Below are positions 26,906 to 35,036 of a stretch of DNA of 49,676 bases, piece by piece. Position 1 is the stretch's first letter; every line of letters begins with the position of its first letter. Under the pieces are notes generated by a model that made no database searches, was not told the DNA's origin, and was given only the letters and a program-made list of their open reading frames with translations. The stretch is from Actinomycetota bacterium (GTDB lineage: Bacteria > Actinomycetota > Coriobacteriia > Anaerosomatales > Anaerosomataceae): assembly GCA_009668945.1 (NCBI GenBank), contig SBEH01000004.1, positions 107,830 to 157,505 of the forward strand, given 5' to 3'. Made by a program: the position numbers and the translations under genes.

Positions 26906-29086
26906 CTACGCGTCTTCCGCCTCCTCGTCACTCCCGAAGACCTCACCGACATCGAGCAAGGGCTCCGTCGGCTCCACGCCTGTCACGAACGATCCTCGCG
27001 CCTCGGCGATTGCCGAGCGCATCGCGGTCTCTACTGCCGACTCCAGCCGAACGCCGGTTTCCAGCGTGGAGAGGAGCCCCGGCTGAGCACGAACGACGTA
27101 CTCGATGAGGTGTGCCTCGAACCGTCCGATCTCAGTCAGCGGCAGATCATCCAACAGCCCGTTGACCCCCGCGTACAGGACGAGGACCTCATGTGCCTCC
27201 GGCAGGGGCCGGTTGATGCCTTGCTTGAGCAGTTCGCGGCACCGTTCGCCGCGGGTCAGCTGATCGAGGGTCGCCTGGTCGACCTCGGCGCCGAACTTCA
27301 CAAACTGCGCCATCTCTTGGTACTGCGCGAGGTCGATTCGCAGCCGGCCGGCGACCGACTTCATCGACGCGTTCTGAGCGGCACCGCCCACGCGAGAGAC
27401 CGACAGACCCACGTCCATTGGGGGCCGGATAGACTCATTGAACGCGGCCGTGTCGAGCATGATCTGCCCGTCGCAGATCGAGATGACGTTGGTCGGGATG
27501 AACGCCGAGATGTCGCCGGCGAGCGTTTCCACGATCGGCAAAGCGGTAAGCGACCCGCCGCCGAGTTCGTCGGACATCCGCGCGGCACGCTCCAGTAGCC
27601 GCGAGTGCACGTAGAAGATGTCGCCCGGATACGCTTCCCGCCCGATTGGCCGCTTGAGCAGTGCCGACATCTCGCGATAGGTGACCGCGTGTTTGCTCAA
27701 GTCGTCGTATATGACGAGCGCGTCGCCCCCGCCGTCCATGACGTACTCGCCGATCGCACAGGCCGTGTACGGTGCTTCGTGACGAAACGCTGGCTGCTCA
27801 TTCGGCAGCGCGACGACAACGGTCGTGTACTCGAGCGCCCCATGTTCTTCGAGGGTGTGCACGACTCGCGCGACCGACGATGCCTTCTGCCCGATGGACG
27901 TGTATACGCATTGGACTCCGGTGCTCCGCTGGCTCAGGATCGTGTCGATGGCAATCGTCGTCTTGCCGATGGTGCGGTCTCCGATGATTAGTTCGCGCTG
28001 TCCGCGGCCGAGCGGTACGAGCGCATCGATCACCTTGAGACCGGTGTGTAGCGGTTGATTGACCGGTTGCCTGTCGACCACGCCGGGGGCCTTGCGTTCG
28101 ACCGGACGGTAGACATCGGCGGCAATCGGCCCCCGGCCGTCGATCGGCCGTCCGAGTGCGTCGACAATGCGGCCTTTGAGTCCCGGCCCGACCGGGACCT
28201 TCAGCACGTGTCCGGTCCGCTTCACACCGCTGCCCTCACGGATATCGTCTTCGGGGCCGAGGAGGATGCATCCGACCTTGTCCGCCATCAGGCTGAACGC
28301 GATTCCGTACGCGCCATTCTCGAACTCGACGACCTCCTGGGATCCGACTGTCCCCATGCCGCTTACGACCGCGATGCCGTCACCGACTTCCAGCACGTGT
28401 CCGCTCTCGACGACCTCCTCGAGCCGCAGCTCGGGCTCGGTCGTCTCGATCACTGTGCGGAGATGCTCGTACGTGTCCTCCGTCGAGTAGCCCGCCTGCC
28501 TCCGGCGCTCGATTTCATTCGCCACGTCTCTCAGCCACGCGAATCGCGCGTCGAGCACGATGCGGCGGTCCTCGCCGAGGAACAGCACCGCGCTCGCGTC
28601 CAGCCGGGGGTCGACTCGGGTCTCGACCTCGATATCTCGGCCGGCTGCGGAGGACAGTCGTTCCGCAAGACGCTCGACGACGGCCGGCTCGATGGGGATG
28701 CGCGCCCTGAGAGTCGCACGGGTGCCGCGCATTCCGTCCATGGCGCGCTTGAGGTTCGTGTCCGTGAGCTCCATCGAAGCGCGCGTATCGGCCTCGGCTA
28801 TGATGTGCGCCGCGTCCCCGCGCTCGACCGCCTCGGCGCCGAGCGCTGTCGCGAAGCGGCGCTCCAGATCGCGCAACGGCGCGGTCAGGTCCAAGGTAAG
28901 CTGTCGGCGGTCGTCGATCACCATGACGGCGCCGGCGACTCGCGGGTCAAGCGCCTGCTCGAGTACGATCTCGCGGCCGAGCAGATCCGCAAGGCGACTC
29001 CGCAGCAGCTCGAGCACGTCAGCATCGAGTTTCGCTTGCGTCCGTACGACGACCGTGTCGTGCGGCTGCGCCGTGACCCTCTTCAT
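26906..29086 (-). CDS. atpA: ATP synthase F1 alpha subunit fused to two delta-like domains
   Basis: Non-catalytic alpha subunit with an unusual N-terminus, 726 residues against about 500-510 normally. Residues about 12-78 and 123-195 each match the C-terminal domain of the delta (OSCP-like) subunit. Each has a helix LxxLxxLLGREI or LAERLSSAAGRDI, then VLExxLDPRVAGAVMVIDD or VETRVDPRLDASAVLFLGED, and ends in LDLTAPLRDL or LDARFAWLRDV. The alpha subunit proper begins near 200. Its P-loop reads GDRTIGKT (369-376; usually GDRQTGKT), and the arginine-finger region VGLSVSRVGGAAQ is intact. No separate delta gene exists in the operon, and this fusion sits where atpH-atpA normally lie. Start ATG 29086, with GGGGG 7 nt upstream. 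Confidence 0.95.
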   Translation of the reverse strand: MKRVTAQPHDTVVVRTQAKLDADVLELLRSRLADLLGREIVLEQALDPRVAGAVMVIDDRRQLTLDLTAPLRDLERRFATALGAEAVERGDAAHIIAEADTRASMELTDTNLKRAMDGMRGTRATLRARIPIEPAVVERLAERLSSAAGRDIEVETRVDPRLDASAVLFLGEDRRIVLDARFAWLRDVANEIERRRQAGYSTEDTYEHLRTVIETTEPELRLEEVVESGHVLEVGDGIAVVSGMGTVGSQEVVEFENGAYGIAFSLMADKVGCILLGPEDDIREGSGVKRTGHVLKVPVGPGLKGRIVDALGRPIDGRGPIAADVYRPVERKAPGVVDRQPVNQPLHTGLKVIDALVPLGRGQRELIIGDRTIGKTTIAIDTILSQRSTGVQCVYTSIGQKASSVARVVHTLEEHGALEYTTVVVALPNEQPAFRHEAPYTACAIGEYVMDGGGDALVIYDDLSKHAVTYREMSALLKRPIGREAYPGDIFYVHSRLLERAARMSDELGGGSLTALPIVETLAGDISAFIPTNVISICDGQIMLDTAAFNESIRPPMDVGLSVSRVGGAAQNASMKSVAGRLRIDLAQYQEMAQFVKFGAEVDQATLDQLTRGERCRELLKQGINRPLPEAHEVLVLYAGVNGLLDDLPLTEIGRFEAHLIEYVVRAQPGLLSTLETGVRLESAVETAMRSAIAEARGSFVTGVEPTEPLLDVGEVFGSDEEAEDA

Positions 29087-29120
29087 CCAAGCACCCCCGT
29101 TCCCGTCAGCCGCTCGAGCG

Positions 29121-29678
29121 CTAGGACGACAACGCGAGCGAGTCGAGGTCCTCGATTCCGGCAATGATGGCTCGTTGGACGACCGCCCGCTGTTCGGCCG
29201 GGGACAGACCCTGCTCGAGCACCTGGTGCGTCGAGGCGGTGACGACGTCCACTAGCTGGTCGCGGATGCCTTCGAGCATGTCGGCCTGCTCCTTGGCCAG
29301 CGCCTCGTGGGCCTCCACCACGATCTCGGCGGCACGGCTCTCACCTTCGGCGAGAATCGCGCGCTTCTGCTCGCGGGCGTTCGCGCGCGCCTCGCGCAGG
29401 ATCGAGCGTGCGATTGCGTCGGCTCTATGCTGGATCTCGGAGACCCGTTCCGCGGCGTTCTGGAGGGCCTCTTGCCCGGCGTCGGCTTCAGCGAGCTCCG
29501 CTAAGATGCGTTCCCGTCGTTCGGCGAGCATGTTCGTGACCATCCCCTTGCGCTTGCCTATGCCGAAGGCGACCGCCTTGATGATGAAGACCAGGATGGC
29601 GAACTGGGCGATCTCGACGGCGAAAACCACGGGTTTGGCCGCTATCTCATGCCAGACCTCGGTGATGAGTTCTTCCAT
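29121..29678 (-). CDS. atpF: ATP synthase Fo b-type subunit (second copy, b')
   Basis: Peripheral-stalk subunit, 185 residues from ATG 29678. One N-terminal transmembrane helix (about 15-36) is followed by a long charged helix with heptad-like Ala/Glu/Arg pattern (about 45-140). A C-terminal part (about 145-180) reads like a stalk-tip domain with an S-P-A-E-Q turn. It occupies the position of atpH or of the mycobacterial b-delta fusion, but carries no recognisable delta domain; those domains are attached to alpha instead. Together with the upstream b gene it should form a b-b' heterodimeric stalk (inference). Confidence 0.85.
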   Translation of the reverse strand: MEELITEVWHEIAAKPVVFAVEIAQFAILVFIIKAVAFGIGKRKGMVTNMLAERRERILAELAEADAGQEALQNAAERVSEIQHRADAIARSILREARANAREQKRAILAEGESRAAEIVVEAHEALAKEQADMLEGIRDQLVDVVTASTHQVLEQGLSPAEQRAVVQRAIIAGIEDLDSLALSS

Positions 29679-29705
29679 GGCACACCACTCCACTCGGGCA
29701 GTACG

Positions 29706-30200
29706 TCAGTGGACGCGCTTGGCGATGACGCTGTCGACTATGACCTCTGTCGTATGCGGTTCGATCGGCACGAGCAGCTTCTCGCAGGCCATGCGCACGC
29801 ACTCAACGGCCTCGCTGCGCAGTGCAGCGACCTCCGTATCGCGCGCGGCCGCAATCGTGGAACGACCGGCCTCCAGCACGGCGGCCGCCTCGGCCGCGGC
29901 GGCGGCGACACGCTCATCGCGGATCCGCTCTGCCTTCTCGCGTGCGACCCGCGCGACGCGTTCGCCCTCCAGACGGGCGAGCCGCTCGTTCTCGGCGGCA
30001 GCGGCTTCGGCCTCCTCGACGATCGTGCGTGCTTCTTCCGCCGCCCGGCGGCCCTCCGCCACATACTCGAACCGGTCCTGCATCGCGCCGACCAGCGGTC
30101 CGAATACCGCCTTCTTGAGCACGAAATGGGTCGCTGTGAACACGGCAATCGTCGCGCCGATCGTTACCGGATGGAGCTGATCGATCGGGTTGAGGTTCAT
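29706..30200 (-). CDS. atpF: ATP synthase Fo subunit b
   Basis: Peripheral-stalk subunit of 164 residues. A membrane helix lies near residues 13-35, then the conserved turn FGPLVGAMQDR, then a long Ala/Glu/Arg coiled coil. GGAGGGCGAGGCG precedes the ATG. It lies 12 nt before the b' gene's region and follows atpE, the usual position of atpF. Confidence 0.9.
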   Translation of the reverse strand: MNLNPIDQLHPVTIGATIAVFTATHFVLKKAVFGPLVGAMQDRFEYVAEGRRAAEEARTIVEEAEAAAAENERLARLEGERVARVAREKAERIRDERVAAAAAEAAAVLEAGRSTIAAARDTEVAALRSEAVECVRMACEKLLVPIEPHTTEVIVDSVIAKRVH

Positions 30201-30228
30201 CGCCTCGCCCTCCTTTGCGCCGGAAGCA

Positions 30229-30462
30229 TCAGCCCGTCACGCTGCCGGCGAGCATAAGCGCCACGACGAGGCAGTAGATGCACAGAGCCTCGACGAGGGC
30301 CATACCGATGAGCATTGCGGTGAACAGCTGCGGAGCGATTTCCGGCTGGCGTGTCATGCCCTCGATTGCGGATACCGAGATGCGCCGCATCGACAGCGCC
30401 GCCACCGTCGCCCCCAGCCCGATCGGGAGGGTGGTGATCAGTGCCAGCAGGACGATGTCCAT
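30229..30462 (-). CDS. atpE: ATP synthase Fo subunit c
   Basis: Rotor-ring proteolipid, 77 residues, a two-helix hairpin with the conserved polar loop RQPE. The ion-carrying carboxylate is the Glu in MALVEALCIY in helix 2. Sodium-type c subunits carry Gln in helix 1 and Ser/Thr after the Glu (Q...EST..Y). Aligned on RQPE, helix 1 has Met at the Gln position and helix 2 has Ala-Leu after Glu, keeping only the Tyr. Proton coupling is therefore more likely than sodium. AGGAGGAG precedes the ATG. Confidence 0.95.
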   Translation of the reverse strand: MDIVLLALITTLPIGLGATVAALSMRRISVSAIEGMTRQPEIAPQLFTAMLIGMALVEALCIYCLVVALMLAGSVTG

Positions 30463-30502
30463 CGTTTTCTCCTCCTCATGGCGGGTACCGTGCCCGCCGG
30501 TC

Positions 30503-31243
30503 CTACGCGGTTGTGACGTCGCCTTCCACGGCGATCGGCGCAGTCTCGTCGTCGGCGGCCTTCACGGCCGCTTCCTGGCGGGCTGCCTCGTGTTCTTCGT
30601 GCCGATGCGTGACGCCCGCGATGAAGCTGGCGGTCAGGAGCGTGAAGACGAGCGCCTGCACGAACGCCGGTATGAGTCCGAGTACGTGCAAGACGAGCGG
30701 GATTCCGACTGCCACCGAGCTCGTGACCAACACAAGGGTCATGTGTTCCCCGCCGATGTTGCCGAACAGTCGCAGTGACAGTGACAGTACGTCGGTGAAC
30801 TCGGAGATCAACTGGAGCGGGTTGGGCCAGAACAAGTGCTTGATTGCACCGAGGAAGCCGTTGAACACCCCGCTCAAGACTAGCGTCCCGCCGACGGCAC
30901 ATATCGCAAGTGCGAGCGTAACGCTGAAGTACGCGGTCGGCGGGTTGTTCACAATCGGGATCGGCAGCATTCCCATCAGGTTCGAGACGAGGATGAACAG
31001 GAAGCAGGTGGCCAGGAAGGGTGCCACCTTGAGCACCACGTCGCGGTCCCCCATGCTCCTGGCCTTCGACACAAAGAAGTTCACGATGAACTCGGCCACG
31101 TTCTGCCGCCTATCAGGTGCGCCCGCTGTGAGCGCGTGCTTCCTAACGAGTGCGCGTCCGCCGACGAACAGCACCACCGACACGATGGCGGCGTTCAGGA
31201 TGACGATGTACGGCATGAACTGCTCGAGTGCGGTTTCTTCCAC
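30503..31243 (-). CDS. atpB: ATP synthase Fo subunit a
   Basis: Stator membrane subunit forming the ion channels, 246 residues from GTG 31243 (AAGGGGG about 8 nt upstream). GTG 31252 is in frame but abuts that ribosome site. It has five to six helices. The essential stator Arg is in SLSLRLFGNIGGEH, and the VSNLMGMLPIP and NPLQLISEFTDVLS motifs are typical. The C-terminus carries a charged tail of about 35 residues beyond the last helix (EHEAARQEAAVKAADDE...), longer than usual. Confidence 0.93.
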   Translation of the reverse strand: MEETALEQFMPYIVILNAAIVSVVLFVGGRALVRKHALTAGAPDRRQNVAEFIVNFFVSKARSMGDRDVVLKVAPFLATCFLFILVSNLMGMLPIPIVNNPPTAYFSVTLALAICAVGGTLVLSGVFNGFLGAIKHLFWPNPLQLISEFTDVLSLSLRLFGNIGGEHMTLVLVTSSVAVGIPLVLHVLGLIPAFVQALVFTLLTASFIAGVTHRHEEHEAARQEAAVKAADDETAPIAVEGDVTTA

Positions 31244-31258
31244 GCGTTTCACCCCCTT

Positions 31259-31681
31259 TCAGCGTGAGGTGCTATCGGGCCGGAACGCGCGCAGTGCCGC
31301 GGCCGGTCCGCCAGCGATGACCATGGTCGTGTCCACGACGAGAACGCCCGCGACCGTTCCCCAGAAGGGGAAGACCTGAGGCATGAGAGCGGCGAGGGCG
31401 AGCAGGACGGCCTTGACCGCGAGCCGGCCGCCGACGAGTGCGGCAAGTGCACTCTGCCCGGTACTGATTGCACCATCACGGGCGATCGCGTCGCGTCCAC
31501 GCTCGGTTATCGCCGAGAGCATCCAGATGTCGATGGCGGCAGCGATCGCGCAGGCGAGTCCGAACCGGAGGTCGCGGGTGATCGCCGAGCCGGCTAGCGC
31601 GGTCGCGAGCGCAATCCATCGCGACCAGCGCGCGATAGCGTGCAGGAACGCGAGCGACTCGTCATGTGCGGAGAGGGCCAA
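31259..31681 (-). CDS. atpI: ATP synthase subunit I-like membrane protein
   Basis: Small four-helix membrane protein of 140 residues. AtpI proteins act as assembly factors for the c ring or in Mg2+ supply. It lies directly upstream of atpB, the canonical atpI place. The start is TTG 31681 with GGAGG close by. The sequence is poorly conserved, as usual for AtpI; the assignment relies on topology and position. Confidence 0.75.
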   Translation of the reverse strand: MALSAHDESLAFLHAIARWSRWIALATALAGSAITRDLRFGLACAIAAAIDIWMLSAITERGRDAIARDGAISTGQSALAALVGGRLAVKAVLLALAALMPQVFPFWGTVAGVLVVDTTMVIAGGPAAALRAFRPDSTSR

Positions 31682-31697
31682 GGCCCTCCGCCTCCCC

Positions 31698-31940
31698 CTA
31701 CCACTCCCGACGCAATCGCAACATGTCGCGCACCGCGAGGACGAGTGCGAGGAGGAGGCCTACTCCTGTGAGGTAAGGGAAGACGTGGAGCCAGGTATCG
31801 AGACCGTAGCCGATAAGGCCCCCCGCCACGAGGTAGCTCGGGATGAGCGACCACGCGGCAATGAGTCTGAGGTACTCACGGGGGATCAGATCGGTACCCC
31901 TACCGTGCGCTGGATGCGCCTTATCTCCCTGCGGATCCAC
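31698..31940 (-). CDS. atpZ: AtpZ/AtpQ-like ATP synthase accessory protein
   Basis: 80 residues with two transmembrane helices. The family pattern is visible in GGLIGYGLDTWLHVFPYLTGVG, matching the Gly-rich first helix and the D-x-W-L/F turn of AtpZ/AtpQ proteins (Mg2+/Ca2+ transport or assembly role). GTG start at 31940. It is the first gene of the ATP synthase operon, and the gene order then follows the classical I-B-E-F-(H)-A-G-D-C pattern. It is not the N-ATPase order, which begins with atpD-atpC. Confidence 0.82.
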   Translation of the reverse strand: MDPQGDKAHPAHGRGTDLIPREYLRLIAAWSLIPSYLVAGGLIGYGLDTWLHVFPYLTGVGLLLALVLAVRDMLRLRREW

Positions 31941-32223
31941 GGTGCGCCTTCTTCGCGGTCCACTTGAGGGATTCTTTGCGGGGTCGTTGATACAGCTTGC
32001 ATATACCCGTCTTCAGCCAGGAATCACCGTAGCGCATGCTAATTTTGACGAACCATGCGGTCACCGCAGGAGCGTGGCTCCAGCCTGCGCCTGGTGATCA
32101 TCGTCGAGAAGTACCCGCTGCCATCTCGCGCGTGTCCGAGTAGCACGCTATCGTCTATGCATACGAGTTTGCGGGTTCTGCATACGCCGGCGGCGTACGG
32201 ACACGACGTCAGGAGGAGTACCG
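31941..32223. promoter_or_regulatory. Divergent intergenic region, ATP synthase / ornithine operon
   Basis: 283 bp that must hold both promoters. No convincing -35/-10 pair stands out. The side toward ord contains two direct copies of TGCATACG (32158-32165 and 32179-32186), 21 bp apart start to start (two helical turns), a possible regulator site. AGGAGGAG precedes the ord ATG. No gene is supported here. Confidence 0.45.
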
Positions 32224-33234
32224 ATGATCAAGGTGGCGGTCTGGGGAACCGGAATGATGGGGCAAGGGCTCCTCGGCTACATCCTCGAACGGCCGAAGGA
32301 CATCGAGCTCGTCGGCGCGATCGTCACGAATCCCGCGAAGGAGGGCAAGCGTGTAGGCGAGCTCCTCGGCTGCGACTGCGACGTGCGCATGACGACAGAC
32401 GCGGCGGCAGTTCTCGCCAAGGACCCCGAGGTCGTGTGCATCTGCACACAGAGCAACCTGAACGAGATCGCCGAACAGGTCGAAGCGTGCGTGAAGGCTG
32501 GCGCGAACGTGCTGTGCATCGCAGAGAAGCTCGCGTATCCCTGGGCGAGTGACGCTGAGTGGGCCGAGAGTTTCGACACGCTCGCAAAAGAGAACGGCGT
32601 CACGATCCTCGGCACGGGCATCAACCCCGGATTCATCCTCGACGCGCTCATCGTCGCCTGGACCTCTGTCTGCCTGCGCGTCGACAAGATCTGCGCCGAG
32701 CGCGTGAACGACCTCTCGCCATTCGGCCCGACCGTGATGCAGAGCCAGGGAGTGGGGACCTCGGTCGAGGAGTTCGAGCGCGGTGTAGCCGACGGGACGA
32801 TCGTCGGGCACATCGGCTTTCCCGAGTCGATCAACCTCATCGCGGATGCCATCGGATGGGAGATCGACGAGATCGTGGAGACGCGCGAGCCGATCGTCAC
32901 GAAAGTGCCGCGCGAAACGCCGCATGTGAAGGTGGCGCCGGGCGACGTTTGCGGATGCCGCCACATCGGCCGCGGGTACAGCAGCGGCGAACTCAAGATC
33001 GAACTCGTCCATCCGCAGCAGATCCACCCGCATCTCGGAGGCGTCGAGACCGGAGACTACATCCGGATCTCCGGCGACCCGTCGGTGAACATGGCGAACA
33101 AGCCGGAGGTCCCCGGCGGCAAAGGCACCTATGCAAGCACGGGTAACTACATCCCGATGATCGTCGAGGCGCCTGCCGGGATACTGACAGTCACCGATCT
33201 GCCGATCCCGCGCTTCTGGGCGCCAACGGAGTAG
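32224..33234 (+). CDS. ord: 2,4-diaminopentanoate dehydrogenase
   Basis: NAD(P)-dependent oxidative deaminase of the ornithine-fermentation pathway: (2R,4S)-2,4-diaminopentanoate to 2-amino-4-oxopentanoate plus ammonia. 336 residues. The N-terminal Rossmann motif is GTGMMGQG (8-15), followed by a dihydrodipicolinate reductase-like fold with VCICTQSN and GTGINPGFILD. The C-terminal part has KPEVPGGKGTYASTGN and IPRFW. AGGAGGAG is placed well before the ATG. It is the first gene of the ord-ortAB-oraSE cluster, which makes the assignment firm. Confidence 0.93.
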   Translation: MIKVAVWGTGMMGQGLLGYILERPKDIELVGAIVTNPAKEGKRVGELLGCDCDVRMTTDAAAVLAKDPEVVCICTQSNLNEIAEQVEACVKAGANVLCIAEKLAYPWASDAEWAESFDTLAKENGVTILGTGINPGFILDALIVAWTSVCLRVDKICAERVNDLSPFGPTVMQSQGVGTSVEEFERGVADGTIVGHIGFPESINLIADAIGWEIDEIVETREPIVTKVPRETPHVKVAPGDVCGCRHIGRGYSSGELKIELVHPQQIHPHLGGVETGDYIRISGDPSVNMANKPEVPGGKGTYASTGNYIPMIVEAPAGILTVTDLPIPRFWAPTE

Positions 33235-33280
33235 GGGAGCGACTGTTCGCCCGAGCGGTGCGAGTCACGAAAGGGCTGCG

Positions 33281-33607
33281 ATGTCTGACGAATTCCGCTG
33301 CTTGCCCGGCGACTGGGTGGAAGTCGAGTATGTCCTGCTTCAGCCGGCGGACCGCGCGACCGGCTTGCCGGAGGATACTGCAGCGCAGCCCCTGCGTGCG
33401 TGGGTGAAGGGCTTCGCGCTCGCCGACGGGATGATAGGTGACGAGGTCGAGGTCGAGACGATGTCGGGCCGGCACGTGCGCGGGCACCTCTCGGCGACGA
33501 GCCCGGGATACACGCACACCTTCGGCACGCCGCCGCCGGAGATCGTGGGGATCGGCAGGGACCTGCGTGTGCGCGTGGCGGAGTACCGCGCGAAGGCGGG
33601 TGAGTGA
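33281..33607 (+). CDS. ortA: 2-amino-4-ketopentanoate thiolase, alpha subunit
   Basis: Small subunit, 108 residues, of the PLP-dependent thiolase that cleaves 2-amino-4-oxopentanoate with CoA to acetyl-CoA and alanine. Recognised by the N-terminal GDWVEVEYVLL and LPEDTAAQPLRAWVKGF segments and the C-terminal TPGYTHTFG-like stretch (here SPGYTHTFGTP), and by its place just before ortB. AAAGGG precedes the ATG. The protein is small and beta-rich, without a catalytic motif of its own. Confidence 0.9.
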   Translation: MSDEFRCLPGDWVEVEYVLLQPADRATGLPEDTAAQPLRAWVKGFALADGMIGDEVEVETMSGRHVRGHLSATSPGYTHTFGTPPPEIVGIGRDLRVRVAEYRAKAGE

Positions 33608-33608
33608 C

Positions 33609-35021
33609 GTGGCCACCCGCTACGAGGCCGTCATGGCCCGCAAGGGCGAGATCATGAAGCGCGCGCTCGGCATGGACTACGCCGAGTTCGAGTGGAGCCC
33701 GATAGCGTTCGACTACGAGGGCATGATGGGTGCGCACGGCTACACGCTCGAGCAGATCCGCGGGATCCAGCGGGCGGCTGGAGTGGGAGGGACGCCGCTT
33801 CTCGAGTTGAGGAACCTCACCGACCTCGTGCGGTCCTACGCGGAGCCGGGGTGTGGCGCCCGGATCTTCGTGAAGGATGAGGCCGCCAACATGGCCGGCT
33901 CGTTCAAAGACCGGCGGGCATCCGTGAGCATCCACTTGGCGGTCGAGAAGGGCTTCGCGGGCGTGATCGCGGCCACAAGCGGCAATTACGGCGCCGCGGT
34001 TGCGAGTCAGGCCGCACGGGCCGGTCTGGCGTGCATCATCTGCCAGGAGACGTTCGACTCGCGTCACGTCGGACAGCCGGAGATCGTGGAGAAGTCGCGC
34101 ATCTGTGAGGCGTTCGGTGCCGAAGTCGTGCAGATGACCGTCGGCCCGGAACTCTTCTTCCACATGCTCGAGCTGCTCGAATCCACCGGCTACCTCTCGG
34201 CGTCGCTGTACTCGCCTTTCGGCGTGTCGGGCATCGAGTCGCTCGGCGCCGAGCTCGCGGAGGAGATGACGGCGCTCACCGGCGCGCCGCCGACGCACGT
34301 CGTGGTCACGCACGCCGGAGGCGGAAACACGACCGGCACCGCGCGCGGCTTGAGGCGCCTGGGGGCGCGCACGGAGATCGTCAGCGCATCGGTGGACCTC
34401 TCCGGCCTGCACATGGCCAGCGATACCGACTTCAACCGCAAGAGCTTCACTACCGGCCACACCGGCTTCGGCGTGCCGTTCGCCACGTGGCCCGACCGCG
34501 CGGACGTCCCCCGCAACGCCGCCCGCTCGCTCCGGTACATGGACCGCTACCTAACGGTGAGCCAGGGCGAGGTGTTCTACGTGACCGAGGCGCTCTGCAA
34601 GCTCGAGGGTCTCGAGCGTGGTCCGAGCGGCAACACCGCGATGGCAGCCGCGATGTCGCTCGCCCGCGATCTGCCGGGCGATGCCACTGTCGTGGTGCAG
34701 GAGACCGAGTACACCGGCGCCGGCAAGCACCACTGGGCGCAGCTCGCGTTCGCACGTGCGCAGGGCATCGAGGTCACCTTGGGCGATCCTGCCGACAGCG
34801 TGCCGGGCGCCTCGATCGTGATCCCCGAGCGCCCCGAACAGATCAGGGCCACCGAGGTGGATCTCGGCAAGCTGCATCGTTCGTATGTGCGCAACGCGCT
34901 CAGGCACGCGGGCGAGGGGTACGCGCCGACACCCGAGGACATCGTGTTCATGGCCGAGGACACCAACACGTCTCCTGCTACCATCGAGGAGATGGTGGCG
35001 GGGCTCTCCGCCGGCGCATAG
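33609..35021 (+). CDS. ortB: 2-amino-4-ketopentanoate thiolase, beta subunit (PLP)
   Basis: Catalytic subunit of the thiolase, 470 residues, fold type II PLP enzyme related to threonine synthase. The PLP Lys is in NMAGSFKDRRAS (about residues 95-106). ATSGNYGAA and a Gly-rich phosphate cradle (HAGGGNTTG) follow. The N-terminus YEAVMARKGEIMKRALG is characteristic of OrtB. GTG 33609 is used; an in-frame GTG at 33600 would overlap the ortA stop and add three residues. It is tightly coupled to ortA. Confidence 0.93.
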   Translation: MATRYEAVMARKGEIMKRALGMDYAEFEWSPIAFDYEGMMGAHGYTLEQIRGIQRAAGVGGTPLLELRNLTDLVRSYAEPGCGARIFVKDEAANMAGSFKDRRASVSIHLAVEKGFAGVIAATSGNYGAAVASQAARAGLACIICQETFDSRHVGQPEIVEKSRICEAFGAEVVQMTVGPELFFHMLELLESTGYLSASLYSPFGVSGIESLGAELAEEMTALTGAPPTHVVVTHAGGGNTTGTARGLRRLGARTEIVSASVDLSGLHMASDTDFNRKSFTTGHTGFGVPFATWPDRADVPRNAARSLRYMDRYLTVSQGEVFYVTEALCKLEGLERGPSGNTAMAAAMSLARDLPGDATVVVQETEYTGAGKHHWAQLAFARAQGIEVTLGDPADSVPGASIVIPERPEQIRATEVDLGKLHRSYVRNALRHAGEGYAPTPEDIVFMAEDTNTSPATIEEMVAGLSAGA

Positions 35022-35036
35022 AGAGGCAGATAGCAG

